42,278 bases of DNA from Chryseobacterium gleum (lineage in GTDB: Bacteria > Bacteroidota > Bacteroidia > Flavobacteriales > BACL11). Of the stretch, positions 1 through 7,229 are shown one piece after another (within the stretch, counting starts at the first letter, position 1; every line of letters starts with the position of its first letter). The notes below the pieces were generated by a model. That model was not told the origin of the DNA. It made no database searches and saw nothing but the letters and a program-made list of their open reading frames with translations. The translations under genes and the position numbers were made by a program. Location: NCBI GenBank assembly GCA_945865535.1, contig CAMBDW010000014.1, positions 1-42,278 of the forward strand, given 5' to 3'.

Positions 1-231
1 TTTGTATAGTTCATCCTGAAGTAATTTATTTACTTCCTCCACAACGACTGATGTTCTGAATTTTTTATTAATAATTCCCATTGGTGTTTTCCCTTTTCGG
101 AATCCAGGAATCTGTGCTGTTTTACGATAGTTCTGAAGCACCTTATCTACTTTCTCAGTATAATCTGCCGCTTTTACCTCAACGGAAATAGTTGCTATTA
201 AATCTTTTGCTTTGGTTTGTGTAATGTTCAT
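1..231 (-). CDS. tig: Trigger factor, N-terminal part (runs off the window)
   Basis: This is the 5' end of a gene entering from the left edge; 77 codons are visible, starting with ATG (229-231 on the complement). Residues 43-50 read GFRKGKTP, the ribosome-docking signature of trigger factor, and the flanking pattern (IPGF before it, then a helix-rich stretch) fits the N-terminal ribosome-binding domain. Trigger factor is the ribosome-bound peptidyl-prolyl isomerase and chaperone that receives nascent chains at the L23 exit site. The PPIase and C-terminal arms lie outside the window. A -7-like element with one mismatch lies upstream. The family call is firm; completeness of the gene cannot be judged. 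Confidence 0.93.
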   Translation of the reverse strand, partial: MNITQTKAKDLIATISVEVKAADYTEKVDKVLQNYRKTAQIPGFRKGKTPMGIINKKFRTSVVVEEVNKLLQDELYK

Positions 232-256
232 CTTTTATTTATTTTAAAAAGGGGTG

Positions 257-264
257 CGAAAATA
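257..264 (-). promoter_or_regulatory. Possible -7 element for tig
   Basis: On the complement this reads TATTTTCG, one mismatch from the Bacteroidota -7 consensus TAnnTTTG, with a TTG 23 bases further upstream. It sits about 25 bases before the tig start codon. Plausible but weak. Confidence 0.3.
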
Positions 265-297
265 CACTTATTTATCTGATTATAAAACAATGATAAA

Positions 298-328
298 GCA
301 AAAAACCTCCACCAAAGTGAAGGTTTTA
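298..328 (-). terminator. Rho-independent terminator after tRNA-Leu
   Basis: Directly 3' of the tRNA on the complement there is a hairpin with outer stem AAAACCT/AGGTTTT and inner stem CAC/GTG separated by one mismatch, followed by a T run. It ends the tRNA transcript and separates it from tig. Confidence 0.7.
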
Positions 329-334
329 AATTTG

Positions 335-416
335 TGCGGGTGAAGGGACTCGAACCCCCACGCCTTACGGCACTAGATCCTAAGTCTAGCACGTCTACCA
401 ATTCCGCCACACCCGC
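335..416 (-). tRNA. tRNA-Leu (anticodon UAG)
   Basis: The 82-base cloverleaf folds on the complement. The acceptor stem is GCGGGTG/CACCCGC with discriminator A. The anticodon stem is CTAGA/TCTAG around the loop CTTAGGA, which gives anticodon TAG reading CUA leucine codons. There is a long variable arm as expected for a class II tRNA, and the T loop is TTCGAGT. The T stem holds two G-T pairs. CCA is not encoded; the bases after the discriminator are CAAA on the complement. Confidence 0.96.
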
Positions 417-496
417 AAAAAAGGAGGGCAAAGATATTATTTTTTAACATTTATATACAAAACGAACTTTAAACATTCTTGAGAAGAAAATTTATT

Positions 497-504
497 TAAG
501 TTTG
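497..504 (+). promoter_or_regulatory. -7 promoter element of the DUF3127 gene
   Basis: TAAGTTTG is an exact match to the Bacteroidota -7 consensus TAnnTTTG and lies 25 bases before the ATG at 530. No well-spaced TTG -33 element is visible; the nearest is only 15 bases upstream. Confidence 0.55.
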
Positions 505-529
505 TACACCTAAATTAAAATTTTATAAG

Positions 530-886
530 ATGAGTTTATCAGTTAAAGGAAAGTTGAGTCGAAAATTAAGTGTTGAAAGCGGAACCTCAAAAGCAGGAAA
601 AGAATGGAAAAAGCAATCTTTTATAGTTGATACTGGCGCTCAGTTCAACCCTGAGATTTGTTTTCAATTATTTGGAGAAGACAAAATTGAAATGTTAAAT
701 CACCATAATGAGGGAGATCAAGTACAAGTTTCATTTAATGTATCTTCAAAAGAATTTAATGGAAGATATTTTCATAATATTGACGCTTGGAGAATAGAGA
801 ATTTAGCGGGTGGAGGGGCAAGTGAGATGGAAGATGCTCCAGAGTTTAATGCTCCTGCAAGCGAAGAAGATGACTTGCCATTTTAA
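530..886 (+). CDS. DUF3127 domain protein, OB-fold type
   Basis: A 118-aa soluble protein. Residues 1-92 match the DUF3127 family in pattern: a beta-rich core (KGKLSRKL, GKEWKKQSFIVDT, VQVSFNVSSKEFNGRYFHNI, DAWRIE). The tail is acidic and ends in DDLPF, strikingly like the acidic C-terminal tip of single-stranded DNA-binding proteins (DDDIPF). The function of the family is not established to my knowledge. The fold and tail suggest a nucleic-acid-associated OB protein whose tail recruits partners; this is inference. It stands alone with its own -7 promoter element and no signal peptide. Confidence 0.85.
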   Translation: MSLSVKGKLSRKLSVESGTSKAGKEWKKQSFIVDTGAQFNPEICFQLFGEDKIEMLNHHNEGDQVQVSFNVSSKEFNGRYFHNIDAWRIENLAGGGASEMEDAPEFNAPASEEDDLPF

Positions 887-898
887 ATCTATAAATCA

Positions 899-921
899 CT
901 AAAAAGATTCTGATTTTTTAG
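899..921. terminator. Weak AT-only hairpin between convergent genes
   Basis: CTAAAAAG and a T-rich partner ending TTTTTTAG can form an eight-pair stem between the DUF3127 gene and the convergent membrane-protein gene. It has almost no G-C pairs, so it may be only a weak bidirectional terminator. Confidence 0.3.
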
Positions 922-926
922 GGCTA

Positions 927-1433
927 TTACTTTTTTAGCGAAATAGGACTGGTCATATCTGTTGTAATGTAAGCTCTAGGATTTATTTCCTCAATCATTT
1001 TTAAAACAGATTTTAATTTTCTTCTAGAGATTACACACCAATACATTTTTACAGGACCATCTTTTCCTTGGCCATCAATAACTGTTACCCCATGGCCGCC
1101 TTCTCTTAAAGCTTCCGCCATTGAAGGAGAATCAGCAGGGCAAAAAATACGAACAACAATATCTCCAATGCCTACTAAACGCTCAATATAAGAACCAAGA
1201 ATTGTTCCCGCAGAAAATCCTAGAGCATAAGCAGCAATTAAAACTGGGTTATCAATGCTACCGCCATCCATTACTTGAGTGATTGCTATTATCCAAATAG
1301 CAGCTTCAGCCAATCCAATGAGTGCCGCATAAATGGGTTTGTTTTTATTTACCAAAAGAGAGCGCATAGTTCCTAAACTCTGATCTATTACCCTCAATAA
1401 AAAAATAACTACTGCTGAAATAAATAACTCCAT
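927..1433 (-). CDS. DUF5698/DUF2179 membrane protein (UPF0316 family)
   Basis: A 168-aa protein. Residues 1-90 carry three hydrophobic segments with the family pattern LRVIDQSLGTMRSLLV near the N terminus (DUF5698-type membrane domain). Residues about 90-160 form a soluble domain with the YITTDMTSP ending typical of DUF2179. The biochemical role of the family is not known. It is the last gene of a four-gene minus-strand operon, with 27 bases between it and the permease gene. Length is normal for the family and no key region seems missing. Confidence 0.85.
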   Translation of the reverse strand: MELFISAVVIFLLRVIDQSLGTMRSLLVNKNKPIYAALIGLAEAAIWIIAITQVMDGGSIDNPVLIAAYALGFSAGTILGSYIERLVGIGDIVVRIFCPADSPSMAEALREGGHGVTVIDGQGKDGPVKMYWCVISRRKLKSVLKMIEEINPRAYITTDMTSPISLKK

Positions 1434-1460
1434 TTTACTGTGTTTTTAAATTATTAAAAA

Positions 1461-2513
1461 TTAATCTTTTACATCAAAAGCATCCCGCAAACCATTACCC
1501 AAAAGCATAAATGCTAATACCAAACTCATAATTGCCAATCCTGGAATAATTGCTAAATAGGCCTTATCCATTATTATATAAGCATAATGATCTTTTATCA
1601 TTCCTCCCCAACTTGGCACAGGTGGTTGAGCCCCAATTCCTAAAAAAGAAAGTCCAGCTTCAATCAAAATAGCTGATGAGAAATTAGCTGCCGAAATTAC
1701 AATAACTGGGCCGATAACATTAGGTAGTATATGTTTAAAAATTATTCTAAATGGTTTATAGGCTAATGCCTTGCCTGCTTCCACATATTCTAATTCTCTG
1801 ATAGCCAAAACTTGCCCTCTAACAATACGGGCAACTTCCACCCACATTGTAAGCCCAACCGCAACAAAAACTTGCCAAAAACCTTTTCCTAATGCCAAGG
1901 TGATAGCAATAACCATAAGTAGTGTTGGGACACTCCAAATCACATTCACAAACCACATGATAACATCATCCGTTCTTCCTCTAAAATATCCAGCAATTAA
2001 ACCAAGTGTAATTCCAATAATTAAGGAAATAAAAACAGCAATAAAACCAACAGATAAGGAAATACGAATTCCATAAAGCATTCGGCTGAGCAAATCTCTT
2101 CCATACATATCGGTTCCAAGCCAAAAAGTTTGTTCTGAAATTTTATACTCACCAATATATTTTTGTTCCATTTCAGAGCCATACGACAAGTATTTTACAC
2201 CATTTTCTACTTCTTTAAAACTGTCAATCGGTATTCTTTTAACATTTGAAGGACTGCCGATAAAAACAGATTGCAAAAAGGAAATTTCAATATTTTCATT
2301 TTTTGGGAGTTCCAAAAATAAAATCTTTGTTAAGGGTTTTTGAGTGGCTAACTCAATATGCATTTCATTAGCATTTGAAGAACTATCAGCGCTAATAACT
2401 ACTGCAAAAACTCCAATCAATGTCGCTATTCCAATATAGCATAAAGCAAAAAAAGCCAGCTTATTAGACTTTAATTTTTGCCAAGCTAATCTATTTAAGG
2501 ATACTGATTTCAT
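1461..2513 (-). CDS. OppC/DppC-type ABC transporter permease (orphan)
   Basis: A 350-aa inner-membrane permease of the peptide/nickel type. It has one N-terminal membrane segment (about 17-40), a long periplasmic insertion (about 41-135), then a BPD_transp_1 domain with five membrane segments. The EAA loop that contacts the ATPase is clear at about 241-268 (EAGKALAYKP then HILPN). The partner OppB-type permease, the ATPases and a binding protein are not in this window, so it must pair with products encoded elsewhere. It directly abuts the glycosyltransferase gene (2513/2514), which places it in an envelope operon. Substrate unknown; peptides are the usual guess. Confidence 0.88.
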   Translation of the reverse strand: MKSVSLNRLAWQKLKSNKLAFFALCYIGIATLIGVFAVVISADSSSNANEMHIELATQKPLTKILFLELPKNENIEISFLQSVFIGSPSNVKRIPIDSFKEVENGVKYLSYGSEMEQKYIGEYKISEQTFWLGTDMYGRDLLSRMLYGIRISLSVGFIAVFISLIIGITLGLIAGYFRGRTDDVIMWFVNVIWSVPTLLMVIAITLALGKGFWQVFVAVGLTMWVEVARIVRGQVLAIRELEYVEAGKALAYKPFRIIFKHILPNVIGPVIVISAANFSSAILIEAGLSFLGIGAQPPVPSWGGMIKDHYAYIIMDKAYLAIIPGLAIMSLVLAFMLLGNGLRDAFDVKD

Positions 2514-3626
2514 TTATTTTTTATGTATTCTTCCTTTCCATTCAAACTTTTTAGTGAAAGATAGAATAACAATCAAAATTATGTAAAATGAATACAATAA
2601 CTCAAAAGGGAAAATCCATTTTATTAAATCTGTTCGGTTAAAAAATTTAAGTACTGGTATAAGCAAGAATGAATCTACCATAAACTTTATGATATAAAAT
2701 CCTGCAAAAAGCGGAAAAAAGCAACTGCTGAAAAAGAGCAACACAAACAAAAAAATAAAAGATAAATTTGTGAAAAAAACCAAATAAGAAGCGTAAATAC
2801 TGGATATATCTTTATAGCCACTACTTTTGGCTGCCCACCTTTTTCTTTGATTGATAAAGTCAGAAAAAGTTTGCGCACTAGCAGTAGTGACTATAGCATT
2901 CTCATCCTTTGCAAAAACAATAGAGGTAGGATATTTCGCTTTTACGCTATGCAATAGAAACACATCATCTCCACTTGCGGCGCTATCCTTTTCAAAGTTA
3001 TTTACTGCTAAAAAAACCTCTTTTCGATAAGCCATATTTGCTCCATTACAAAAAATTGGATTTTGAATTCCAATAGCTCCTGCACCACTCCCAATTAAAG
3101 AGGCAAATTCCAATGCTTGCAAACTTTGAAAAAGGCTCTGTTGCTTATTAAAAGATACCGGGCCAGACACTAATTTTATACAATCATTGGTAAAATAACT
3201 AGCCATTGTCTGTACCCAATTTGGGTTAAAAATACAATCAGCATCTGAAACTAAAATAAGATCTCCACTTGCTTTAGAAACTGCCATTCTAATTGCATCT
3301 TTCTTGCCAAATTTTCCTTCTGGCATATTTAGAATTTGAAGATTATCCAAATTCAATTTTTCTAATAACCCAAGTGTATTATCAGTAGAATGATCATTCA
3401 CTAAAATAAATTCTAACTTATTGCTAGGGTAAATTTGAGATTGCAAACTTTTATGTAATGAAGCAATCTGATTTTCTTCATTTCGAATTGCAATAACGAT
3501 ACTTACTTTTGGGAAAAACCCCTCTTGTGATATCTTTTTTATTTTATTCCAACCAAAAGTGTAGCTAGTAATCAGTAATGCATAAAGCAGTAAGATTACT
3601 GAAATTGTTACAACTACGAACAGCAT
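2514..3626 (-). CDS. Family 2 glycosyltransferase, membrane-bound
   Basis: A 370-aa protein. There is one N-terminal membrane helix (about 3-22) and a GT-A catalytic domain with the nucleotide-sugar motif NDHSTDNT near 77-84, DAD at 128-130 as the metal-binding DXD, the acceptor or base motif GDD at 219-221, and QRKRW at 260-264. Two or three C-terminal membrane segments follow (about 280-360). The QxxRW signature and the terminal membrane helices are typical of processive or polyprenyl-linked GT2 enzymes at the inner membrane. It overlaps the upstream flippase-like gene by one base and abuts the permease gene, so the three are co-transcribed. Donor and acceptor sugars cannot be read from sequence. 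Confidence 0.9.
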   Translation of the reverse strand: MLFVVVTISVILLLYALLITSYTFGWNKIKKISQEGFFPKVSIVIAIRNEENQIASLHKSLQSQIYPSNKLEFILVNDHSTDNTLGLLEKLNLDNLQILNMPEGKFGKKDAIRMAVSKASGDLILVSDADCIFNPNWVQTMASYFTNDCIKLVSGPVSFNKQQSLFQSLQALEFASLIGSGAGAIGIQNPIFCNGANMAYRKEVFLAVNNFEKDSAASGDDVFLLHSVKAKYPTSIVFAKDENAIVTTASAQTFSDFINQRKRWAAKSSGYKDISSIYASYLVFFTNLSFIFLFVLLFFSSCFFPLFAGFYIIKFMVDSFLLIPVLKFFNRTDLIKWIFPFELLYSFYIILIVILSFTKKFEWKGRIHKK

Positions 3627-4603
3627 TATTTTCTGAAAAATTTAAGGGTAAAAATAAATACTGTCCCAATCAAAGCAGGAAGTAATAAATTAATACCCCA
3701 CATCACAAAAGTAGCTGATAAAATACCACTTGTATTAGTCGAGACTAAACCAAATAAAAAGAGAGCCACAGGTGCTCTAACCCCAATTTCGGTAATTGCA
3801 ATAGTAGGAATAACAGAAATCACAAAGAACATAGCGGTGGATAAAATAAAAGTATCTATGTATGAAACATGAACCTCAAAAACCTGTAAAAGAATAAAAA
3901 ACTGAGTAGTAAAAACTATATATCTTGCAACTGAATATAGCAATACTTCCAATAATTCAGAGTAATTATAAAAAGTGAAAACTTCATTATACTTAGCAAA
4001 CTTTCTAAGAAATTTAAATTTTGACAATACCACTGAAAATACTGATGCGTTCAAAAACAGTGTTACTAAAAGCACACTTAAAAGTATTATAACGAATAAC
4101 ATTATTGGGTAAGCAAAAATAATTTCTGATAAAAAAGCGTCAAACACTGGCATTAAATTTGGTAATAACAAAATCCCAATTAAACCAAAGACAATGGTCG
4201 TAAGCAATTGTGCCATGGAACCAATTATAGTAATCAATACCTCTTGAATTCTATCTGCCTTTTCTAAACAAAAAACCCTTCCCGCATATTCCCCAACTCT
4301 ATTTGGTGTGAATGCGGAAACAGTAATCCCAGAAAAAACAGCTCTAATTGAGCGTTTAATAGTTATCTTTTCGATCTTTGAAATTAAAAATCTCCATTTT
4401 AAAGATTCTAAAAACCAATTCAAGAACATCATGAGAATCACTACTCCAATTACAAAATAGTGTTGCTTTAACTGGAATAAAATATGATCAATGTCAAACT
4501 CCTTAACATTACTTTTATAAGTAAGTTGTTGGTATAAAAAGAAAAGAGCAAAAGTTACAATGCCAATTTTTATTAGAAAGCCAATCGTTTTTTTGCTTAG
4601 CAT
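3626..4603 (-). CDS. Flippase-like membrane protein (lysylphosphatidylglycerol synthase TM family)
   Basis: A 325-aa protein that is almost entirely hydrophobic, with about eight membrane segments. The family core is visible: LNWFLESLKWRFLI near 60-75, then the FSGITVSAFTPNRVGEYAGR stretch (about 109-128) with its conserved Pro, Arg and Glu, and later ISVIPTIAITEIGVRAP. It lacks the soluble aminoacyl-transferase domain of MprF, so it is the membrane part alone. Such proteins are commonly paired with GT2 enzymes, as here (1-base overlap with the next gene), and are inferred to move a lipid or lipid-linked sugar. It is the first gene of the operon and is divergent from ruvC. The specific substrate is unknown. 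Confidence 0.85.
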   Translation of the reverse strand: MLSKKTIGFLIKIGIVTFALFFLYQQLTYKSNVKEFDIDHILFQLKQHYFVIGVVILMMFLNWFLESLKWRFLISKIEKITIKRSIRAVFSGITVSAFTPNRVGEYAGRVFCLEKADRIQEVLITIIGSMAQLLTTIVFGLIGILLLPNLMPVFDAFLSEIIFAYPIMLFVIILLSVLLVTLFLNASVFSVVLSKFKFLRKFAKYNEVFTFYNYSELLEVLLYSVARYIVFTTQFFILLQVFEVHVSYIDTFILSTAMFFVISVIPTIAITEIGVRAPVALFLFGLVSTNTSGILSATFVMWGINLLLPALIGTVFIFTLKFFRK

Positions 4604-4607
4604 TGCT

Positions 4608-4615
4608 TAGTTTTG
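4608..4615 (+). promoter_or_regulatory. -7 promoter element for ruvC
   Basis: TAGTTTTG matches TAnnTTTG and ends 18 bases before the TTG start of ruvC. It lies back to back with the flippase gene's element at 4622-4629. Confidence 0.5.
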
Positions 4616-4621
4616 TTGATA

Positions 4622-4629
4622 CAAAGATA
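4622..4629 (-). promoter_or_regulatory. -7 promoter element for the flippase-GT2 operon
   Basis: On the complement this reads TATCTTTG, an exact -7 consensus, 18 bases before the ATG at 4601-4603. The two divergent promoters therefore share a 30-base intergenic region, and each one's upstream region lies in the other's transcript. Confidence 0.6.
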
Positions 4630-4633
4630 ACAA

Positions 4634-5185
4634 TTGCAAACTGATAAAATCATATTAGGAATTGATCCTGGAACAACTATAATGGGGTATGGAATCATCC
4701 ATATTACAGGAAATAAAATGGAATTGATTCAAATGGGCGTTTTGCATTTATCAAAATTGGAATCGCATGAGTTAAAATTGAAAAGAATCTTTGAAAGAAC
4801 CTTGCAATTAGTAGATGAGTACAAGCCTGATGAGCTAGCTATAGAAGCCCCTTTCTTTGGGAAAAATGTACAATCAATGTTAAAGCTTGGAAGAGCCCAA
4901 GGTGTGGCAATGTCAGCAGCATTATACCGCAATGTCCCAATCTTTGAATATGCTCCAAAAAAGATCAAGTTAGCGATTACAGGAAAAGGTACTGCGAGTA
5001 AGGAACAAGTTGCAGCAATGCTTAAATCAATACTTAACATTAAAGAAATGCCACAGCACTTAGATGCTAGTGATGGTTTAGCGGCAGCCGTATGTCATCA
5101 TTTTCAAAGAAATCCGAGTAGTGGAGGTAAAAGCTATAAAGGATGGGGGGCTTTTCTTAAAGACAATCCTGATAAACTTAAATAG
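4634..5185 (+). CDS. ruvC: Crossover junction endodeoxyribonuclease RuvC
   Basis: A 183-aa Holliday-junction resolvase. The four catalytic acids are in place: D11 in GIDPGT, E71 in AIEAPFF, D144 and D147 in DASDG. The KLGRAQG helix (84-90) is also conserved. It cleaves four-way junctions after RuvAB branch migration. The start is TTG at 4634: an in-frame stop lies two codons upstream (TAA at 4628) and no ATG precedes the first motif, so TTG is the only workable start near D11. A -7 element 18 bases upstream agrees. The 3' end overlaps the convergent HIT gene by eight bases. Confidence 0.95.
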   Translation: MQTDKIILGIDPGTTIMGYGIIHITGNKMELIQMGVLHLSKLESHELKLKRIFERTLQLVDEYKPDELAIEAPFFGKNVQSMLKLGRAQGVAMSAALYRNVPIFEYAPKKIKLAITGKGTASKEQVAAMLKSILNIKEMPQHLDASDGLAAAVCHHFQRNPSSGGKSYKGWGAFLKDNPDKLK

Positions 5186-5570
5186 TTGCTCTAATTTTGT
5201 GAGCTATTTCCTGCATTTTCTCATCAGAGAATTTTAATTTAGGTCTTTCAAAATTAATATCTGATACATAATTTAAGGGTACTAAATGAATATGTGCATG
5301 AGGAACTTCCAATCCAATAACAGCAATCCCAATGCGCTTACACACAATAACTTTATCCATTGCTTTAGCTACTTGTTGTGCAAATCTAAAAAGCTCTAGA
5401 TATTCATCAGAAGCAATATCAAAAATATAATCTTTTTCCTTTTTAGGAATTACTAAAACATGACCGTATGCCAATGGAAAAATATCTAAAATTGCCAAAT
5501 GATTTTCATCTTCAGCTACTTTAAACGCTGGGACATCACCACTTATTATTTTAGAAAAAATACTAGCCAT
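5178..5570 (-). CDS. HIT family nucleotide-binding protein
   Basis: A 130-aa histidine-triad protein with the catalytic triad H91-x-H93-x-H95 in HAHIHLVP and the upstream [12 protein letters not shown] strand-loop (about 33-44) that holds the nucleotide. The family hydrolyses or transfers nucleoside monophosphates from substrates such as AMP-lysine, AMP-NH2 or dinucleoside polyphosphates; the in vivo substrate is not predictable. Its ATG shares one base with the greA stop codon (TAATG), so it is translationally coupled to greA. Confidence 0.93.
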   Translation of the reverse strand: MASIFSKIISGDVPAFKVAEDENHLAILDIFPLAYGHVLVIPKKEKDYIFDIASDEYLELFRFAQQVAKAMDKVIVCKRIGIAVIGLEVPHAHIHLVPLNYVSDINFERPKLKFSDEKMQEIAHKIRATI

Positions 5571-6043
5571 TACAAAGCTTGAATATCAATAATCTCAAAA
5601 TGTATAATCCCATTTGGTGTATTAATTTCAGCAATTTCACCAATAGCCTTTCCTAAAAGCCCTTTACCAATTGGAGAGGTTACAGAAATCTTTTTAGCAG
5701 CCAAATCAGCCTCTGATTCCGATACAATTGCATAAGTCATTTCTAGGCCACTAATTGTATTTTTAATTGTAGCTTTTGTAAGCAAATGCACAGTTGATAT
5801 ATCCATTTCTGTTTTATCCAATACCCGAGCATTTGCAACATCATTTTCTAATTTTACAATTCTTGCCTCTAACAATCCTTGTGCTTCTTTTGCCGCATCA
5901 TACTCAGCATTTTCTGATAAATCACCCTTTTCCCTCGCTTCCGCTATTTGGCTGATTACACTTGGCCGATCAACTGATTTTAAGTGCTGTAATTCAGCTT
6001 TTAACTTATCGTATCCCTCTTGTGATAGATATATTATGCTCAT
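5570..6043 (-). CDS. greA: Transcription elongation factor GreA
   Basis: A 157-aa protein of the usual GreA length. The N-terminal coiled coil (residues 1-75) carries the conserved acidic tip DLSENAEYDAAKEAQ, which reaches the RNA polymerase active site through the secondary channel and triggers cleavage of backtracked RNA. The C-terminal FKBP-like domain contains SPIGKGLLGK (about 125-134). It is transcribed leftward together with the HIT gene. A hairpin upstream isolates it from the PorV-family operon. Confidence 0.96.
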   Translation of the reverse strand: MSIIYLSQEGYDKLKAELQHLKSVDRPSVISQIAEAREKGDLSENAEYDAAKEAQGLLEARIVKLENDVANARVLDKTEMDISTVHLLTKATIKNTISGLEMTYAIVSESEADLAAKKISVTSPIGKGLLGKAIGEIAEINTPNGIIHFEIIDIQAL

Positions 6044-6065
6044 AATTGTATAGTTTATAAATGCA

Positions 6066-6090
6066 TAAAAAGGAAGTTACCTCCCTTTTT
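6066..6090. terminator. Terminator after the PorV-family operon
   Basis: AAAAAGG and CCTTTTT form a stem around AAGTTACCTC, flanked by T runs on both strands. It sits between the leftward three-gene operon and greA, so read-through into greA should be reduced. Confidence 0.6.
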
Positions 6091-6114
6091 AAACATTGTA
6101 TGTTTTATTAAATT

Positions 6115-7191
6115 TTATAAATTAATTCTAGCGCCAATGGTATGCGAACCTTGGAACGGATCAGTATGTCTGTAAGAATAATCTAATCCAAATGTAGAGC
6201 CACTATCTCCCATTGGTAATTCAACAGTAAAACCAGCTGATGGTCCTCTTAATGCAGTTGTTCTCGTACTTGGAGTTCTGATGCCTTCCTCATAAGTATA
6301 GCCCATACGAAACATAACCATTTCTCTGTAAGCATATTCCCCCCCAAGTATATATTGATCTTTTTGGAATGAGTTAGAGGTAAAAGTACCAGCACCTGTA
6401 ATTCTGTGTCTTTGAACATTTACATCATAGGAAATACCGATATTTAACAAGGCTGGTAATTCTAATTCTGAGGATCTTTGTTCAACAGTCATTTTATAAT
6501 CATCACCAACCTGACCTCTAAATGAAAGACCATCACCAGTAAATGACATTCTTGGCCCAACATTTTTTAAAGAAATACCAAACTTCATATTGTCTTTAGC
6601 TCCCGTTACATATTGTATACCTGCATCTAAAGCAACACCACTAGCGCCCACATTAGATATTTGTTCTGAAATTATTTTTACAGTAGCCCCTCCATAAATA
6701 CTATTAGAAAATATCTTGGCGTATGAAACCGACATATTCATAAATTTAGGAGAAAAAAATCCAATACCACCATCAGGCAACTCCACAGTAGTTTTTTCAA
6801 TATCACCAAAATCCATACTCATTACAGCAAAACCAAGCACCCCTGATTCTCCAACTTTTTGAGAAAAACCAAATGAACTAATAATGCATACTGCATCATC
6901 AGCACTAAACATTTTACTACCATATTGCAACCATGATGTTTGAGAAAAAATTAATTCTGTTTTTTGTGTAAAAGCAAGTCCTGCAACATTAGAATAAATA
7001 CCTTCTAAGCCTCTAACCCCAGCAATATTTGCTCCTCCCCATCCTGAAGTTCTAGCCCAAGGATTTATCAAAAGTTCAGAAGCTCCTGCTTGTCCTGCCC
7101 TTTGAGGGTTTCCTCCAAAACTTTGATTAAAAGAAATTGCTAAAAGCGCAACAACTGCAGTAGCTTTTATCCAGTTATAATTGTATTTCAT
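6115..7191 (-). CDS. PorV/PorQ family outer-membrane barrel protein
   Basis: A 358-aa protein with a signal peptide (about 1-26) followed by the family hallmark AGQAGASELLINPWARTSGW: an AGxAG element, then PxARTxG. Next come N-x-A-G-L-A-F and a beta-barrel ending in the aromatic-rich LDYSYRHTDPF and a terminal hydrophobic strand. PorV/LptO and PorQ are FadL-like barrels of the type IX secretion system that shuttle cargo carrying C-terminal signals from the SprA translocon to the cell surface. This copy is the last gene of an operon with a TonB-dependent receptor and a very large secreted protein (38 bases after the latter). It is therefore likely a dedicated paralog rather than the core PorV. 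The specialised role is inference. Confidence 0.82.
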   Translation of the reverse strand: MKYNYNWIKATAVVALLAISFNQSFGGNPQRAGQAGASELLINPWARTSGWGGANIAGVRGLEGIYSNVAGLAFTQKTELIFSQTSWLQYGSKMFSADDAVCIISSFGFSQKVGESGVLGFAVMSMDFGDIEKTTVELPDGGIGFFSPKFMNMSVSYAKIFSNSIYGGATVKIISEQISNVGASGVALDAGIQYVTGAKDNMKFGISLKNVGPRMSFTGDGLSFRGQVGDDYKMTVEQRSSELELPALLNIGISYDVNVQRHRITGAGTFTSNSFQKDQYILGGEYAYREMVMFRMGYTYEEGIRTPSTRTTALRGPSAGFTVELPMGDSGSTFGLDYSYRHTDPFQGSHTIGARINL

Positions 7192-7229
7192 ATCTATACT
7201 ATTTGTTATCGTCTATAATATTTATTTTA

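Noticed and set aside
228-431. Open frame across the tRNA-Leu and the tig leader
   Set aside because: It runs through the tRNA and its terminator on the same strand; low-complexity product with no motif.
1461-4603. A complete peptide ABC importer
   Set aside because: Only one permease is present; no OppB, ATPase or binding-protein gene is adjacent on either strand.
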